Shown here piece after piece: positions 1-7,637 of a DNA stretch of 8,024 bases. How positions within the stretch are numbered: position 1 is the stretch's first letter; each line of letters starts with the position of its first letter. A program made the translations under genes and the position numbers. The stretch covers positions 1 through 8,024 of the forward strand of contig LUZO01000239.1 in NCBI GenBank assembly GCA_001603685.1. The letters are read 5' to 3'. Under the pieces are notes generated by a model. The model had not been told where the DNA came from, made no database searches, and worked only from the letters and a program-made list of their open reading frames with translations. The DNA comes from Bacteroidales bacterium Bact_23. Its GTDB lineage: Bacteria > Bacteroidota > Bacteroidia > Bacteroidales > Lentimicrobiaceae.

Positions 1-8
1 GAATTAAG

Positions 9-39
9 TTCGACTTTATAAAAATTATTATTAAGTTTG
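9..39 (+). promoter_or_regulatory. Probable Bacteroidota-type promoter of the beta-galactosidase gene
   Basis: TAAGTTTG at 32-39 fits the Bacteroidota -7 consensus TAnnTTTG exactly. TTCG at 9-12, 19 bases upstream, is one mismatch from the TTTG often seen at -33. Transcription would start near base 46, leaving a leader of about 16 bases. That leader is A-rich and has no Shine-Dalgarno sequence, as is usual in this phylum. The promoter is inferred from motif match and position only. An operator or sugar-responsive site may lie before base 1, outside the window. Confidence 0.5.
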
Positions 40-61
40 CATCATAAATAAAACAAAAACC

Positions 62-3000
62 ATGAAGAGACTAAGTTTGCTGGCAATCGGGCTGATTTTG
101 CTTCCGGTTATGCTGTTTTCGCAGCGCCCTGAGTGGGAAAATGAAACCATCAATTACATAAACCGGGAAAAGGCCCGCAACAGTTGGATGCCCTATGCAA
201 CCAGGTCGCAGGCTTTGAACGAGGTGTGGAGCGAGTCGCCCTTCTACCTGAACCTGAACGGCACCTGGAAGTTCAATTGGGTGAAACACCCTGATCTTCG
301 CCCAAAGGAGTTCTACAAACCGGATTACGATGTAACCTGGTGGGATGACATCGATGTGCCTTCAAGCTGGCAACTGAGGGGGTACGGCTATCCGATCTAT
401 ACCAATGTTACCTTCCCGCACGCCGCCAAACCGCCCTACATTATGGAGCCGGTTCCGGAAAATTACACCAAGTACAAATATCCCAATCCCGTTGGCTCCT
501 ATGTACGCGAGTTTACGCTGCCGCAGGAGTTCGACGGCAGAAGGACGCTGCTGCACTTTGCCGGAGTTGAGAGCGCCATGTATCTGTGGGTAAACGGCAA
601 AAAGGTGGGCTACAGCGAAGACAGCCGCCTGCCTGCCGAGTTCGACATCACCGATTATGTGAAAAGCGGAGTGAATATAATCGCCGTTGAGGTGTATCAG
701 TGGAGCGACGGCAGCTATATGGAAGACCAGGATTACTGGAGAATCAGCGGAATTTACCGCGATGTCTATCTGTTGTCCGTACCCCGCCTCTATCTGCGCG
801 ATTACTGGCTGAAAGCCGATCTGAACGAGGATTTCAGCAGCGCTGAACTGACCATGGAAATGAATTTTGTAAACCACAATTTCAAGGGAAATCAGTTTGT
901 GGATGTATATATGTTCCCCTTCAACGAGGAACCGGGCGATACACCGCCGCTCTTTAGCTTTGAGGTGAATCCTTCGAAAGCCGGAAAGGCTCCCGTGATA
1001 CTGAAGAGTACGATAAAGAATCCGAAACTGTGGTCGGCCGAAGAGCCAAATCTGTACAAAGTCCTGATCGTTACCCGCGATGCCGCCGGAAACAATCTTA
1101 TGGTTCAGCACACCGACTTTGGTTTCAGAAAGATTGAAGTCAAAGACAAGCAGTTCTGGGTAAACGGAAAGAGCATCAAGATAAAGGGTATAAACCGCCA
1201 CGATATCGATCCGTATGATGGCCGCAGCGTATCGCGCGAGTCGTTAATCACGGATATTAAGATGTTTAAGCAGTTTAATATCAATACGGTACGAACGGCT
1301 CATTACCCCAATGATCCATTCCTTTATACCCTTTGCGACCGCTTCGGCCTTTATGTAATTGACGAGGCCAATGTTGAAACACACGGAATGGGCTATGGAA
1401 AGGAATCGCTCGGCCATGTGAAAAGCTGGCAGCAGGCCCACATCGACCGTAACCTGAATATGATTGAACGCGATAAAAACCATCCTTCCATCATCATGTG
1501 GTCGATGGGTAATGAGGCCGGCCCCGGCATCAATTTCGATGCAACATCCGCCGCCATCAGGAAACGCGACCCCAGCCGCCCCATTCATTATGAGCGGTAT
1601 AATGATGTTACCGATGTTTACTCAGTAATGTATCCCGATGTGGTCTGGGTGAACAACGAGGGCCAGAAGGATCTGGAGCAGCCCTTCTTTATGTGCGAAT
1701 ATGCCCATGCGATGGGAAATGCAGTGGGTAACCTGAAGGAGTACTGGGAGGCAATCTACAAGTACCCCCGTTTGATTGGCGGCTGTATCTGGGATTGGGC
1801 CGACCAGGCAATCTATAAGGAGATTCCCGGAAAACCGGGAGAATACTTCCTGGCATACGGCGGCGACTTCGGCGACCGCCCCACCGACTGGAATTTCTGT
1901 GCAAACGGACTTACCACTGCCGACAGAAAAATTACCCCGAAAATGGAGGAGGTGAAACGCATTTATCAGAATGCCGAATTTACCGCCGTGAATCTGCTTC
2001 AGGGTGAGATAGAGGTGCTAAACCGCAATGCGTTCGTGAACCTGAACAAATATAAGGGCGTATGGGAACTGCTCGAAGACGGCGTGGCAATCCAGTCGGG
2101 CGATTTTACCGCCAATGTGGCTCCCGGTGAAACCGCGAAACTGAAACTCGATTATCAGAAACCCCGGCTGAAGCCCGGAAGGGAGTATTTCCTTAATCTG
2201 TATCTGCAGCTGAAAAAGGATGAGAAATGGGCAAAACGCGGATATACCGTGGCTTATGAGCAACTGTCGGTGCCTTACAGTGTGCCAAAGGCTGAGGCGG
2301 CAACTCCGGAATATTCCGCCCAGTTTAAGCTTACCATTAACGAGCACGAAGATTATGTTTGCGTGAAGGGAAAGAACTTCAGGGTGGCATTCAGCCGCAA
2401 GGCGGGAACCATCGCCAACTGGTATTACGATGAGGTTGCCCTGATTAAAACCGATCCGGCTGCCATTTACGGCATTAAGCCTGAAACCAGGCTGGTATGG
2501 TGGGATACCACCACTACGGCAAGAGTTTCAGGACCACAAACCAATCTCTTCAGGGCTCCGGTTGACAATGACTATGTCTTTGGCGGCGGCCCCGGCCCGG
2601 TGTGGCAGAATATGCAGCTTCACTCGCTCAGCCACAGTGTGAAGTCGTTTGATGTGAAGCAGGAGTCAGATTATAAGGTGAGGGTAAGCATTGATATTGC
2701 TTCGAAATCGCCCAAGGGCTTTACGGCGGATTCGCGCTATGTTTATGTGATTACAGCCGATGGCCGCGTGGATGTGGAGGTTGATATCGACCCCCAGAAT
2801 GTAAGCTGGCTGCTGCCCAAAATTGGCATTATCATGGAAATGCCCGAAGGTTTCGAAGAGGTAACCTGGCTGGGAGCCGGCCCTCATGAAAACTACCGCG
2901 ACCGCAAGGAGTCAGCGCTGATCGGGCTGTACAACAAGCAGGTAAGCGAGATGACCGAAGATTATATCCGCCCGCAGGATATGGGCAACCGCTGCGATGT

Positions 3001-3310
3001 AAGATGGTTTGCCGTTACCGACAGAAGAGGCGTGGGCATTGAGTTTGTCGGCAAAGGAAAGATGGATTTCAGTGCATTGCACCACCTGCCGCTCGATCTT
3101 GAAAAAGCCAACCATCCTTACGAACTGGTTACCCGCAAGGAAACCATCATCACCATCGACGCCGAACATCTCGGACTCGGCGGCGGAAGCTGCGGCCCCG
3201 GACCTATGGAGGAGTACCGCCTGAAAGCCGGCCATCAGAAACTCTCATTCTCGATGCGCCCGGTAGTAAAGGGTTACAACTGCATGCTTGAGGAAGGGAG
3301 AAAGCTGTAA
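62..3310 (+). CDS. lacZ: Exported GH2 beta-galactosidase (LacZ family), complete
   Basis: Glycoside hydrolase family 2 enzyme that should release terminal beta-galactosyl residues from oligo- or polysaccharides, probably in the periplasm. Residues 1-20 form a signal peptide (KR, hydrophobic core, cleavage near LFS|Q). The LacZ domains follow in order: sugar-binding jelly roll about 55-240, Ig-like domain about 242-355, TIM barrel about 357-635, a linker beta domain about 645-735, and the C-terminal beta-sandwich about 760-1065. Key residues are present: acid/base E485 in WSMGNEAGPG, nucleophile E546 in CEYAHAMGN, magnesium-type ligands E439 and H441 in DEANVETHGM, H414 in RTAHYPND, and D222 in MEDQD. 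The length of 1082 is normal for a secreted LacZ homologue. The active-site tryptophan of E. coli LacZ (W999) appears to be replaced by C1044 in GGGSCGPGP. The gene ends in tandem TAA codons. The family is certain; the natural substrate is not, because GH2 enzymes of this phylum vary in specificity. Confidence 0.95.
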   Translation: MKRLSLLAIGLILLPVMLFSQRPEWENETINYINREKARNSWMPYATRSQALNEVWSESPFYLNLNGTWKFNWVKHPDLRPKEFYKPDYDVTWWDDIDVPSSWQLRGYGYPIYTNVTFPHAAKPPYIMEPVPENYTKYKYPNPVGSYVREFTLPQEFDGRRTLLHFAGVESAMYLWVNGKKVGYSEDSRLPAEFDITDYVKSGVNIIAVEVYQWSDGSYMEDQDYWRISGIYRDVYLLSVPRLYLRDYWLKADLNEDFSSAELTMEMNFVNHNFKGNQFVDVYMFPFNEEPGDTPPLFSFEVNPSKAGKAPVILKSTIKNPKLWSAEEPNLYKVLIVTRDAAGNNLMVQHTDFGFRKIEVKDKQFWVNGKSIKIKGINRHDIDPYDGRSVSRESLITDIKMFKQFNINTVRTAHYPNDPFLYTLCDRFGLYVIDEANVETHGMGYGKESLGHVKSWQQAHIDRNLNMIERDKNHPSIIMWSMGNEAGPGINFDATSAAIRKRDPSRPIHYERYNDVTDVYSVMYPDVVWVNNEGQKDLEQPFFMCEYAHAMGNAVGNLKEYWEAIYKYPRLIGGCIWDWADQAIYKEIPGKPGEYFLAYGGDFGDRPTDWNFCANGLTTADRKITPKMEEVKRIYQNAEFTAVNLLQGEIEVLNRNAFVNLNKYKGVWELLEDGVAIQSGDFTANVAPGETAKLKLDYQKPRLKPGREYFLNLYLQLKKDEKWAKRGYTVAYEQLSVPYSVPKAEAATPEYSAQFKLTINEHEDYVCVKGKNFRVAFSRKAGTIANWYYDEVALIKTDPAAIYGIKPETRLVWWDTTTTARVSGPQTNLFRAPVDNDYVFGGGPGPVWQNMQLHSLSHSVKSFDVKQESDYKVRVSIDIASKSPKGFTADSRYVYVITADGRVDVEVDIDPQNVSWLLPKIGIIMEMPEGFEEVTWLGAGPHENYRDRKESALIGLYNKQVSEMTEDYIRPQDMGNRCDVRWFAVTDRRGVGIEFVGKGKMDFSALHHLPLDLEKANHPYELVTRKETIITIDAEHLGLGGGSCGPGPMEEYRLKAGHQKLSFSMRPVVKGYNCMLEEGRKL

Positions 3311-3347
3311 TAACGAATATAAACAGCTGAAATGTTGTCAGTTGAAC

Positions 3348-3382
3348 AAAAAAAAGGTCTGCGAATGCAGGCCTTTTTTTTT
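3348..3382. terminator. Bidirectional rho-independent terminator between convergent genes
   Basis: GGTCTGC (3356-3362) pairs with GCAGGCC (3367-3373) around a GAAT loop, with one G-T pair. The stem is flanked by an A run (3348-3355) and a run of nine T (3374-3382). It therefore works as a terminator in either direction, 37 bases after the beta-galactosidase stop and about 70 bases after the mprF stop. A weaker hairpin, CAGCTGA/TCAGTTG (3324-3344), lies just before it on the plus strand. Confidence 0.88.
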
Positions 3383-3452
3383 ATGTTCGTTGCGGCGGTT
3401 TCCCGAATGATGGATAATACCGGTTGGAAATACAATTCGTATGATTTCCGGG

Positions 3453-5267
3453 CTAAGTGACTGGCTTCATCACCTCGTGCAGTGCTGACGGAATTTGCAA
3501 TAATTCAAAATCATTGCTGAAAATCAGATACTTGTTTTCCCAGACACTGGCATACTTCTCCTTGAAAAATTGCAATGAATGAAAGTGTTTCAATGATCCG
3601 ATCTTTTGAGAAGCGAACAGCATGATTTGCTCTGCAGTATTGCCCGGGGTCTGAATGCCGGACAGTGGCGCCAGTCCCATATTTACCGATGTAAAACCGT
3701 TGTTTTCAGCATACTCAATAAGCCTGATTATCATTGCATCCATACAACCGCCAGGGGAATTTTCCGTTCGCCTTATCAAATCATAGGTGCACTCGCCGGG
3801 TGCGTAATCGGGAATTATGTTCAGAAACGAGACTTTTTCACCATTCGGATCCTCAACAGCTATCACAGGCTGCATTCTGAGCGCCTCTGCATCGAACATG
3901 CCCTGCGAAAATACCAGCTCCTTTTTGTCAAATACCTTAAGCCATTCATCGGAAACCTTTTTCAATTCATCAACAAATGTTCCGGTATGAGGCGGCATAT
4001 ATACCTTTATGGTGAATTGCTTCTTTTCAAGGGAGTTAATGGCATTGCGGAGCGATTTTTTATCTTTGCCTTCCAGCGAAAAATTTGCAGCATCAACAAT
4101 TGCTTCCTGTCCTATTTTTATAGACTTTTTGCCGGCTTCCCGGTAAACGGACAGGCTGTTTTCAGAAACCCTGTAATAGATTGGTTTCAGGCTCTGTTTC
4201 CGGCAATACGATTCAAACTCGTTAATGACCAATGCTTTGTCCTTATCCTCACACACCGGCTCTTCAAGCACAACTGCAAAATTCTGAGCCGTTCTGAACG
4301 AGACAAAGGCAGAATATTGTTCTGAAAAATAGAGTTCTTTATCTGGTTGAATTTTGAAAAAATCGTTTGATGATTTGCCATAACTGAGCAATAACTCTTC
4401 CGCTTTTTTTATGCTATCCGTACTTTTTTCCTTGCTGAATCTTACCGGCCTGAAAAGTGCGAATAAAAGCAAAAGCCATGACAGGAATCCCAAAAAGCGG
4501 GTGAGATAAAGAAGCTGAGTGGCAAAGTGAGTCTGGGTTTGCAACTGATTGCCCGGGAAGAGTAAAAAGCTCCTCAGGGTGTAATAAACCGACTGTTTCC
4601 AGGTGAAGTCAATGCCGAAATTGGCTTTGTGGCTGATGTAAAATGAAATAATGTCGAAAATAATTACCGTTCCCAAAAAGATTAAAAATGTTTTAATGCT
4701 GATTTTCAGCCATCTGATATTAGATACGATGAAGTATTGTTTTCGGCTGAATACCAGCATAATAATTACAAAAACGGCAAATATGGCCTCTTCAATATCA
4801 AACCCTTTGCCTATGTGACTGAAAATTGAAAGGGCGCTGAAAATCATGGCAAGAATCCATGCGGTTTTAAATCCTCTGATCAGATACACCGAAGTCAGCA
4901 GGAGCGCAATGCCCATCACAACTGTCATCAGGTTTGAGATGTGCAGCGCTTCAAGCGGAATAAACAGCGACAACTGCCTCCAGCGCTCCGCAATGGGCAG
5001 GGTAGAGGCCGACACCAGATTGACAACTCCAAGGGCGAAAATAAAAACCGGAGGCATGATCCGAACCAGGATTTCCTTACCGTAACGGGCAAAAGCAACA
5101 ATACCCAACGCCAAAGGCAGCCAGAATTCGAAAATCCGATACAAAAGGGTAATGCTCAAACCTTCCTGGTTTGAATTTCCGTATTGGCTGAATATAATTA
5201 CAAGCGACATTTCAACAACTCCCAGCCCGCGCAGAAAGGGCTGGCCATTAACCGGAGAGAAAGGCAT
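3453..5267 (-). CDS. mprF: MprF-type aminoacyl-phosphatidylglycerol synthase lacking most of its flippase domain
   Basis: MprF proteins move an amino acid, usually lysine or alanine, from aminoacyl-tRNA to phosphatidylglycerol at the inner membrane and flip the product outward, which lowers envelope negative charge. Here the first 60 or so residues match only the end of the flippase domain (PFLRGLGVVE at 11-20, then LLYRIFEFWLPLALG at 41-55). Hydrophobic segments follow near 71-88, 111-130, 135-150, 161-175, 190-210 and 250-272. The cytoplasmic DUF2156 domain covers about 280-585. It contains KKSLRNAINSLEKKQF (403-418), YDLIRR (495-500), GGCMDAMIIRLIEYA (506-520), MGLAPLSG (530-537) and FKEKYASVWENKYLIF (568-583). 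At 604 residues it is some 240 short of full MprF. In the same frame upstream, a stop codon (5298-5300) comes ten codons before this ATG, so no longer start exists. The reading frame is otherwise open and well conserved, which argues for a working synthase. The amino acid transferred cannot be told. It lies 77 bases after the FMN-binding gene and probably shares its transcript. Confidence 0.85.
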   Translation of the reverse strand: MPFSPVNGQPFLRGLGVVEMSLVIIFSQYGNSNQEGLSITLLYRIFEFWLPLALGIVAFARYGKEILVRIMPPVFIFALGVVNLVSASTLPIAERWRQLSLFIPLEALHISNLMTVVMGIALLLTSVYLIRGFKTAWILAMIFSALSIFSHIGKGFDIEEAIFAVFVIIMLVFSRKQYFIVSNIRWLKISIKTFLIFLGTVIIFDIISFYISHKANFGIDFTWKQSVYYTLRSFLLFPGNQLQTQTHFATQLLYLTRFLGFLSWLLLLFALFRPVRFSKEKSTDSIKKAEELLLSYGKSSNDFFKIQPDKELYFSEQYSAFVSFRTAQNFAVVLEEPVCEDKDKALVINEFESYCRKQSLKPIYYRVSENSLSVYREAGKKSIKIGQEAIVDAANFSLEGKDKKSLRNAINSLEKKQFTIKVYMPPHTGTFVDELKKVSDEWLKVFDKKELVFSQGMFDAEALRMQPVIAVEDPNGEKVSFLNIIPDYAPGECTYDLIRRTENSPGGCMDAMIIRLIEYAENNGFTSVNMGLAPLSGIQTPGNTAEQIMLFASQKIGSLKHFHSLQFFKEKYASVWENKYLIFSNDFELLQIPSALHEVMKPVT

Positions 5268-5277
5268 TGCATTGCGC

Positions 5278-5302
5278 TTTAACCATTTTTTATTTGGTTA
5301 AA
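5278..5302. repeat. Perfect inverted repeat in the gap before mprF
   Basis: TTTAACCA (5278-5285) and TGGTTAAA (5295-5302) are perfect inverted copies separated by nine bases, 11 bases upstream of the mprF start codon. There is no T run after it on the minus strand, so it is not a standard terminator. It could be a repressor site, a leader hairpin that affects translation of mprF, or a scar of rearrangement. The symmetry is directly visible; the role is unknown. Confidence 0.45.
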
Positions 5303-5344
5303 GGACAAGGACGAATAAATGAATTGATCAGGATTGATGCTGCA

Positions 5345-5716
5345 TCAGAGCGTCTGGGTAACCGACCCGGGCCTGATTTCGAACATTGCCCTTGCCCAGG
5401 GAAATTTCTGCTTCAGGGTTTCAAACTCTTTCCCTTCGGTTATGAAAGCCATGATTCCGGTAATCAGAAATCCGGTTCCCTTTGAGTTGAAGCCCTGTAC
5501 TTCGCGGCTTCCAAGGGTCATCAGGATGTTATTGTCCAGGGCGAGGTTTGCTTCCGTTTTCCGCATTCCGCCCACCGGGCCGGTTATTCTGCCGTCGGCG
5601 GTTACCGTCAGGTAGCTGTTCCAGGTGTTTACCATATGAAAGCCTTCGCCGCTCCGGGTGCCAATGGCTACCACACCTTCGTATTTCAGAACTTCGTAGA
5701 ATTTTTCGGGAATCAT
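5345..5716 (-). CDS. Small FMN-binding split-barrel flavoprotein (pyridoxamine phosphate oxidase-like fold)
   Basis: A 123-residue cytoplasmic protein of the PNPOx-like split-barrel superfamily, expected to bind FMN as a homodimer. From memory it lines up almost end to end with the 122-residue FMN-binding protein of Desulfovibrio vulgaris Miyazaki: shared stretches include FYEVLKYEGVVAI (6-18), VNTWNSYL (29-36), PVGGMRKTEAN (47-57), LMTLGSREV (65-73), GTGFLITG (80-87), KFPWARA (104-110) and the C-terminal QTL. E13, W32, W107 and the final leucine, which correspond to residues studied around the flavin in that protein, are kept. A redox or flavin-carrier role is known only loosely for this family, and the partner is unknown. 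The start ATG matches the homologue's first residue and has no Shine-Dalgarno sequence. It is not PdxH: it is much shorter and lacks the C-terminal part of that enzyme. It is probably the first gene of a unit with mprF. Confidence 0.88.
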   Translation of the reverse strand: MIPEKFYEVLKYEGVVAIGTRSGEGFHMVNTWNSYLTVTADGRITGPVGGMRKTEANLALDNNILMTLGSREVQGFNSKGTGFLITGIMAFITEGKEFETLKQKFPWARAMFEIRPGSVTQTL

Positions 5717-5739
5717 GATTTCCGTTGTTTTGACAGATG

Positions 5740-5747
5740 CAAATATA
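5740..5747 (-). promoter_or_regulatory. Probable -7 element for the FMN-binding protein gene
   Basis: Read on the minus strand this is TATATTTG, an exact match to the Bacteroidota TAnnTTTG consensus, 23 bases upstream of the start codon. A TTTA at about 5769-5772 is a weak -33 candidate and overlaps the T run of the preceding terminator. This would give the FMN-binding and mprF genes a promoter independent of the M81 gene, with a very short leader. Confidence 0.45.
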
Positions 5748-5769
5748 TAGTTTTTTTGATATCTTGTAT

Positions 5770-5810
5770 AAAAAGAAAACAGGGAATGAGCAAATCATAC
5801 CCTGTTTTCT
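5770..5810 (-). terminator. Rho-independent terminator of the M81 lipoprotein gene
   Basis: A perfect 11-base stem, AGAAAACAGGG (5774-5784) with its complement at 5800-5810, encloses a 15-base loop that can itself form a TGA/TCA mini-stem. On the minus strand the stem is followed by five T (5774-5770). It lies about 40 bases after the stop codon of the M81 gene and separates it from the FMN-binding protein gene. Confidence 0.85.
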
Positions 5811-5827
5811 GTATCAGAAAGCTTGGT

Positions 5828-5845
5828 CCGGAAGTTTTGTTCCGG
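5828..5845 (-). repeat. Second hairpin directly after the M81 stop codon
   Basis: CCGGAA (5828-5833) and TTCCGG (5840-5845) form a perfect six-base stem with a six-base loop, six bases after the M81 stop codon. No T run follows. It may protect the 3' end of the transcript or help the main terminator about 20 bases further on; this is inference from position. Confidence 0.45.
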
Positions 5846-5851
5846 TTCGCT

Positions 5852-7417
5852 TTACACTTCGTCGGATGATTTTACCAGAATTGCTTTCAGGTCGGGGTCG
5901 GCCATATCCTTGTCGAAGGGGAACATCGGCCTTTCGATGCGCTTGTAATTCAGCCTCTCCAGATCCTGATCCACACCGCCGGGGGTGAGCGCCATAATCC
6001 AGTCGGCGCGCATATCGTAAAGCTCGGGTACCAGATATCCGATCTTTACCACCACAATATCGGTTTCGCGGGGATTCAACCCGAGATTGGTGAAGTCCTT
6101 TTCGTAGTGATAGGGTTTACGCTTTTTGGTTACAATGGCCTTTACGCTGCCCACCTGTACCACCACTTCGGTTTCCGCTGCGGGATCGCCGTGCTCAATG
6201 GCCTTTACAATGCCTTTCAGCTTCAGTGGCGGTGCATAGCGGTTATCCACCTCAGCGCCGGCAAAGCCTTCCACTACATTGCCAACTCCGGCTGCAACGG
6301 CTTTCTCCACAAGGTCGGGTCCGGGCAGTGAGGCGTAAATCAGTGAGGGGCCGTTCTCTTTTTTGAATTCGGGGCGTTTCAAAATTTCGGTCAGCGTCCA
6401 GGTAACATCGCCGGCGCCGCCGGCTGTCGGATTGTCGCCCATATCGCTGATGATAAAGGGATGCACCTTGCTTGCAACAGCCATATTAAGGCATTCATCC
6501 AACTGAGCTACCGGCGCCACAAATTCAAACTCGTTTCTTACATTCCAGAATGAGGTGGCCAGCTCTTCGGCTGCGCCTGCAACCGCTTCCTTATCATCGC
6601 CGGTAACCACCACGGCTCCCTGATTGCGGGGCTCGTCGGCCCAGGCGTAGCCAATCCAGATGGCGGCGTCAATTATGCCGTCGCGTTTGGTGATGGGATC
6701 TACCTTTGCATAAAGGCTTTTTGCCGGCTCGATGCGGGTGCTGGTTTTTTCGCCGGGAAGCAGGATGGGTACCGGTATCCACGCTTTCCAGGCCGGTTTC
6801 CCCTTGCCGCTCTCCAGCCGGTCGAGCAGGTTTTCAAGCGCCCGCTGCTTCGATTCAAGGGCATCGTCGTGTGGGGCAAGGCGGTAGCAGGTAATCAGGT
6901 CGGTGTTTTCGACAAGCCGCCGGCTCACATTTCCGTGAAGGTCCATGGAGGTGGAGATAACGGGCTCCTTGCCAACCACTTCGCGGATGCGGATGATGAA
7001 ATCGCCTTCCGGGTCATCCAGACCGACAACGCTCATGGCGCCATGGATATCGAAAAATATTCCGTCGTACGGCAGGTTTGCCTTCAGCAGTTCCAGGGTC
7101 TCATTTACCAGCTTTTCATACGCCTCGCGGGTTACAATGCCTCCCGGAATGGCGTGCCCCCTGAGGGTAGGGAACCACTCGGCCCTGCCACGGTCAGCCG
7201 AATCGGGCGAGAGGAAAGGGTAGTAGGTGAAAACCTCCTCGCCGCGCCTTACGCGGAAAGCAGCTTCATCGGACTGAGCCGGCGAAAAGGTGCTCGATTC
7301 AATGGCCAGGCCGCAGATGGCAACCCGCGGCAGTTCTTTTACTTTTTTTGCTGCCGGTGAACAGGAGAAAACCAGTGCCAGCGGCAGAATAAGAAGAAAA
7401 ATAAAGGTCTTTTTCAT
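5852..7417 (-). CDS. M81 family (MlrC-like) metallopeptidase-family lipoprotein
   Basis: A 521-residue homologue of MlrC, the last enzyme of microcystin breakdown in sphingomonads. The family (N-terminal DUF1485 plus MlrC C-terminal domain) is broad, and the substrate here is unknown; a small peptide or other amide is more likely than microcystin. Residues 1-18 are a lipoprotein signal with C19 as the acylated residue (LVFSC), so the protein should be tethered to a membrane outside the cytoplasm. Likely metal-site and active-site motifs are ESSTF (E40), FFDIHGAM (D123, H125), SMDLHGN (D159, H161) and RLAPHDD (H183, D184). The MlrC C-terminal half starts near 322 with SDMGDNPTAGGAGD and ends with the TPGGVDQ segment at 478-484. 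Length is typical for the family plus the leader. It appears to be a single-gene unit: about 600 bases without a confident gene lie upstream and a strong terminator downstream. Family assignment is firm; function is not. Confidence 0.9.
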   Translation of the reverse strand: MKKTFIFLLILPLALVFSCSPAAKKVKELPRVAICGLAIESSTFSPAQSDEAAFRVRRGEEVFTYYPFLSPDSADRGRAEWFPTLRGHAIPGGIVTREAYEKLVNETLELLKANLPYDGIFFDIHGAMSVVGLDDPEGDFIIRIREVVGKEPVISTSMDLHGNVSRRLVENTDLITCYRLAPHDDALESKQRALENLLDRLESGKGKPAWKAWIPVPILLPGEKTSTRIEPAKSLYAKVDPITKRDGIIDAAIWIGYAWADEPRNQGAVVVTGDDKEAVAGAAEELATSFWNVRNEFEFVAPVAQLDECLNMAVASKVHPFIISDMGDNPTAGGAGDVTWTLTEILKRPEFKKENGPSLIYASLPGPDLVEKAVAAGVGNVVEGFAGAEVDNRYAPPLKLKGIVKAIEHGDPAAETEVVVQVGSVKAIVTKKRKPYHYEKDFTNLGLNPRETDIVVVKIGYLVPELYDMRADWIMALTPGGVDQDLERLNYKRIERPMFPFDKDMADPDLKAILVKSSDEV

Positions 7418-7445
7418 TGGATGGTTTTGTGGATGATACAGCGGG

Positions 7446-7453
7446 TAAAGTTA
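7446..7453 (-). promoter_or_regulatory. Weak candidate -7 element for the M81 gene
   Basis: On the minus strand this reads TAACTTTA, one mismatch from TAnnTTTG, 28 bases upstream of the M81 start codon. No good -33 element is visible at the expected distance. It is offered only as the best motif in the leader. Confidence 0.22.
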
Positions 7454-7637
7454 TAAAGAGTTTTCGGAATGAGGCTGTTTTTGAAAGGCAGTTTTCCGGC
7501 AGGATTTGCTGCCAAAGGTTTATTTGCCGGAAAAGGGGAGGGGATAGCAAGTAAAGGAGTAAGGGGTTGGGGTACTTCTGTCTCGCTTGGCGACGGGCGG
7601 GATTTACAACCGAAAATTCCGTGCGAGCGACAAGCTG

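Noticed and set aside
362..1201. Long minus-strand open frame of 279 codons inside the beta-galactosidase gene
   Set aside because: It lies fully opposite a strongly conserved GH2 coding region, has no recognisable domain, and has no promoter motif I could find. It is a shadow of the codon pattern on the other strand.
3426..3450. Weak hairpin GGAAATAC/GTATGATTTCC after the mprF stop
   Set aside because: The stem needs a three-base bulge and has no T run; the strong bidirectional terminator further on explains termination.
3606..4325. Plus-strand open frame of 239 codons opposite mprF
   Set aside because: It is antisense to the conserved DUF2156 catalytic region, and its translation (many Cys, His, Arg and Ile runs) resembles no protein family.
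5345..5716. Assignment as pyridoxamine phosphate oxidase (PdxH)
   Set aside because: The protein is only 123 residues and matches the small FMN-binding protein subgroup almost end to end, without the longer PdxH C-terminal region.
6869..7360. Plus-strand open frame of 163 codons opposite the M81 gene
   Set aside because: It is antisense to the conserved N-terminal M81 domain with its metal-site motifs; no independent support.
5852..7417. Assignment as a true microcystin-degrading enzyme
   Set aside because: No mlrA, mlrB or mlrD homologue is present in the window, and the family is far broader than microcystin breakdown.
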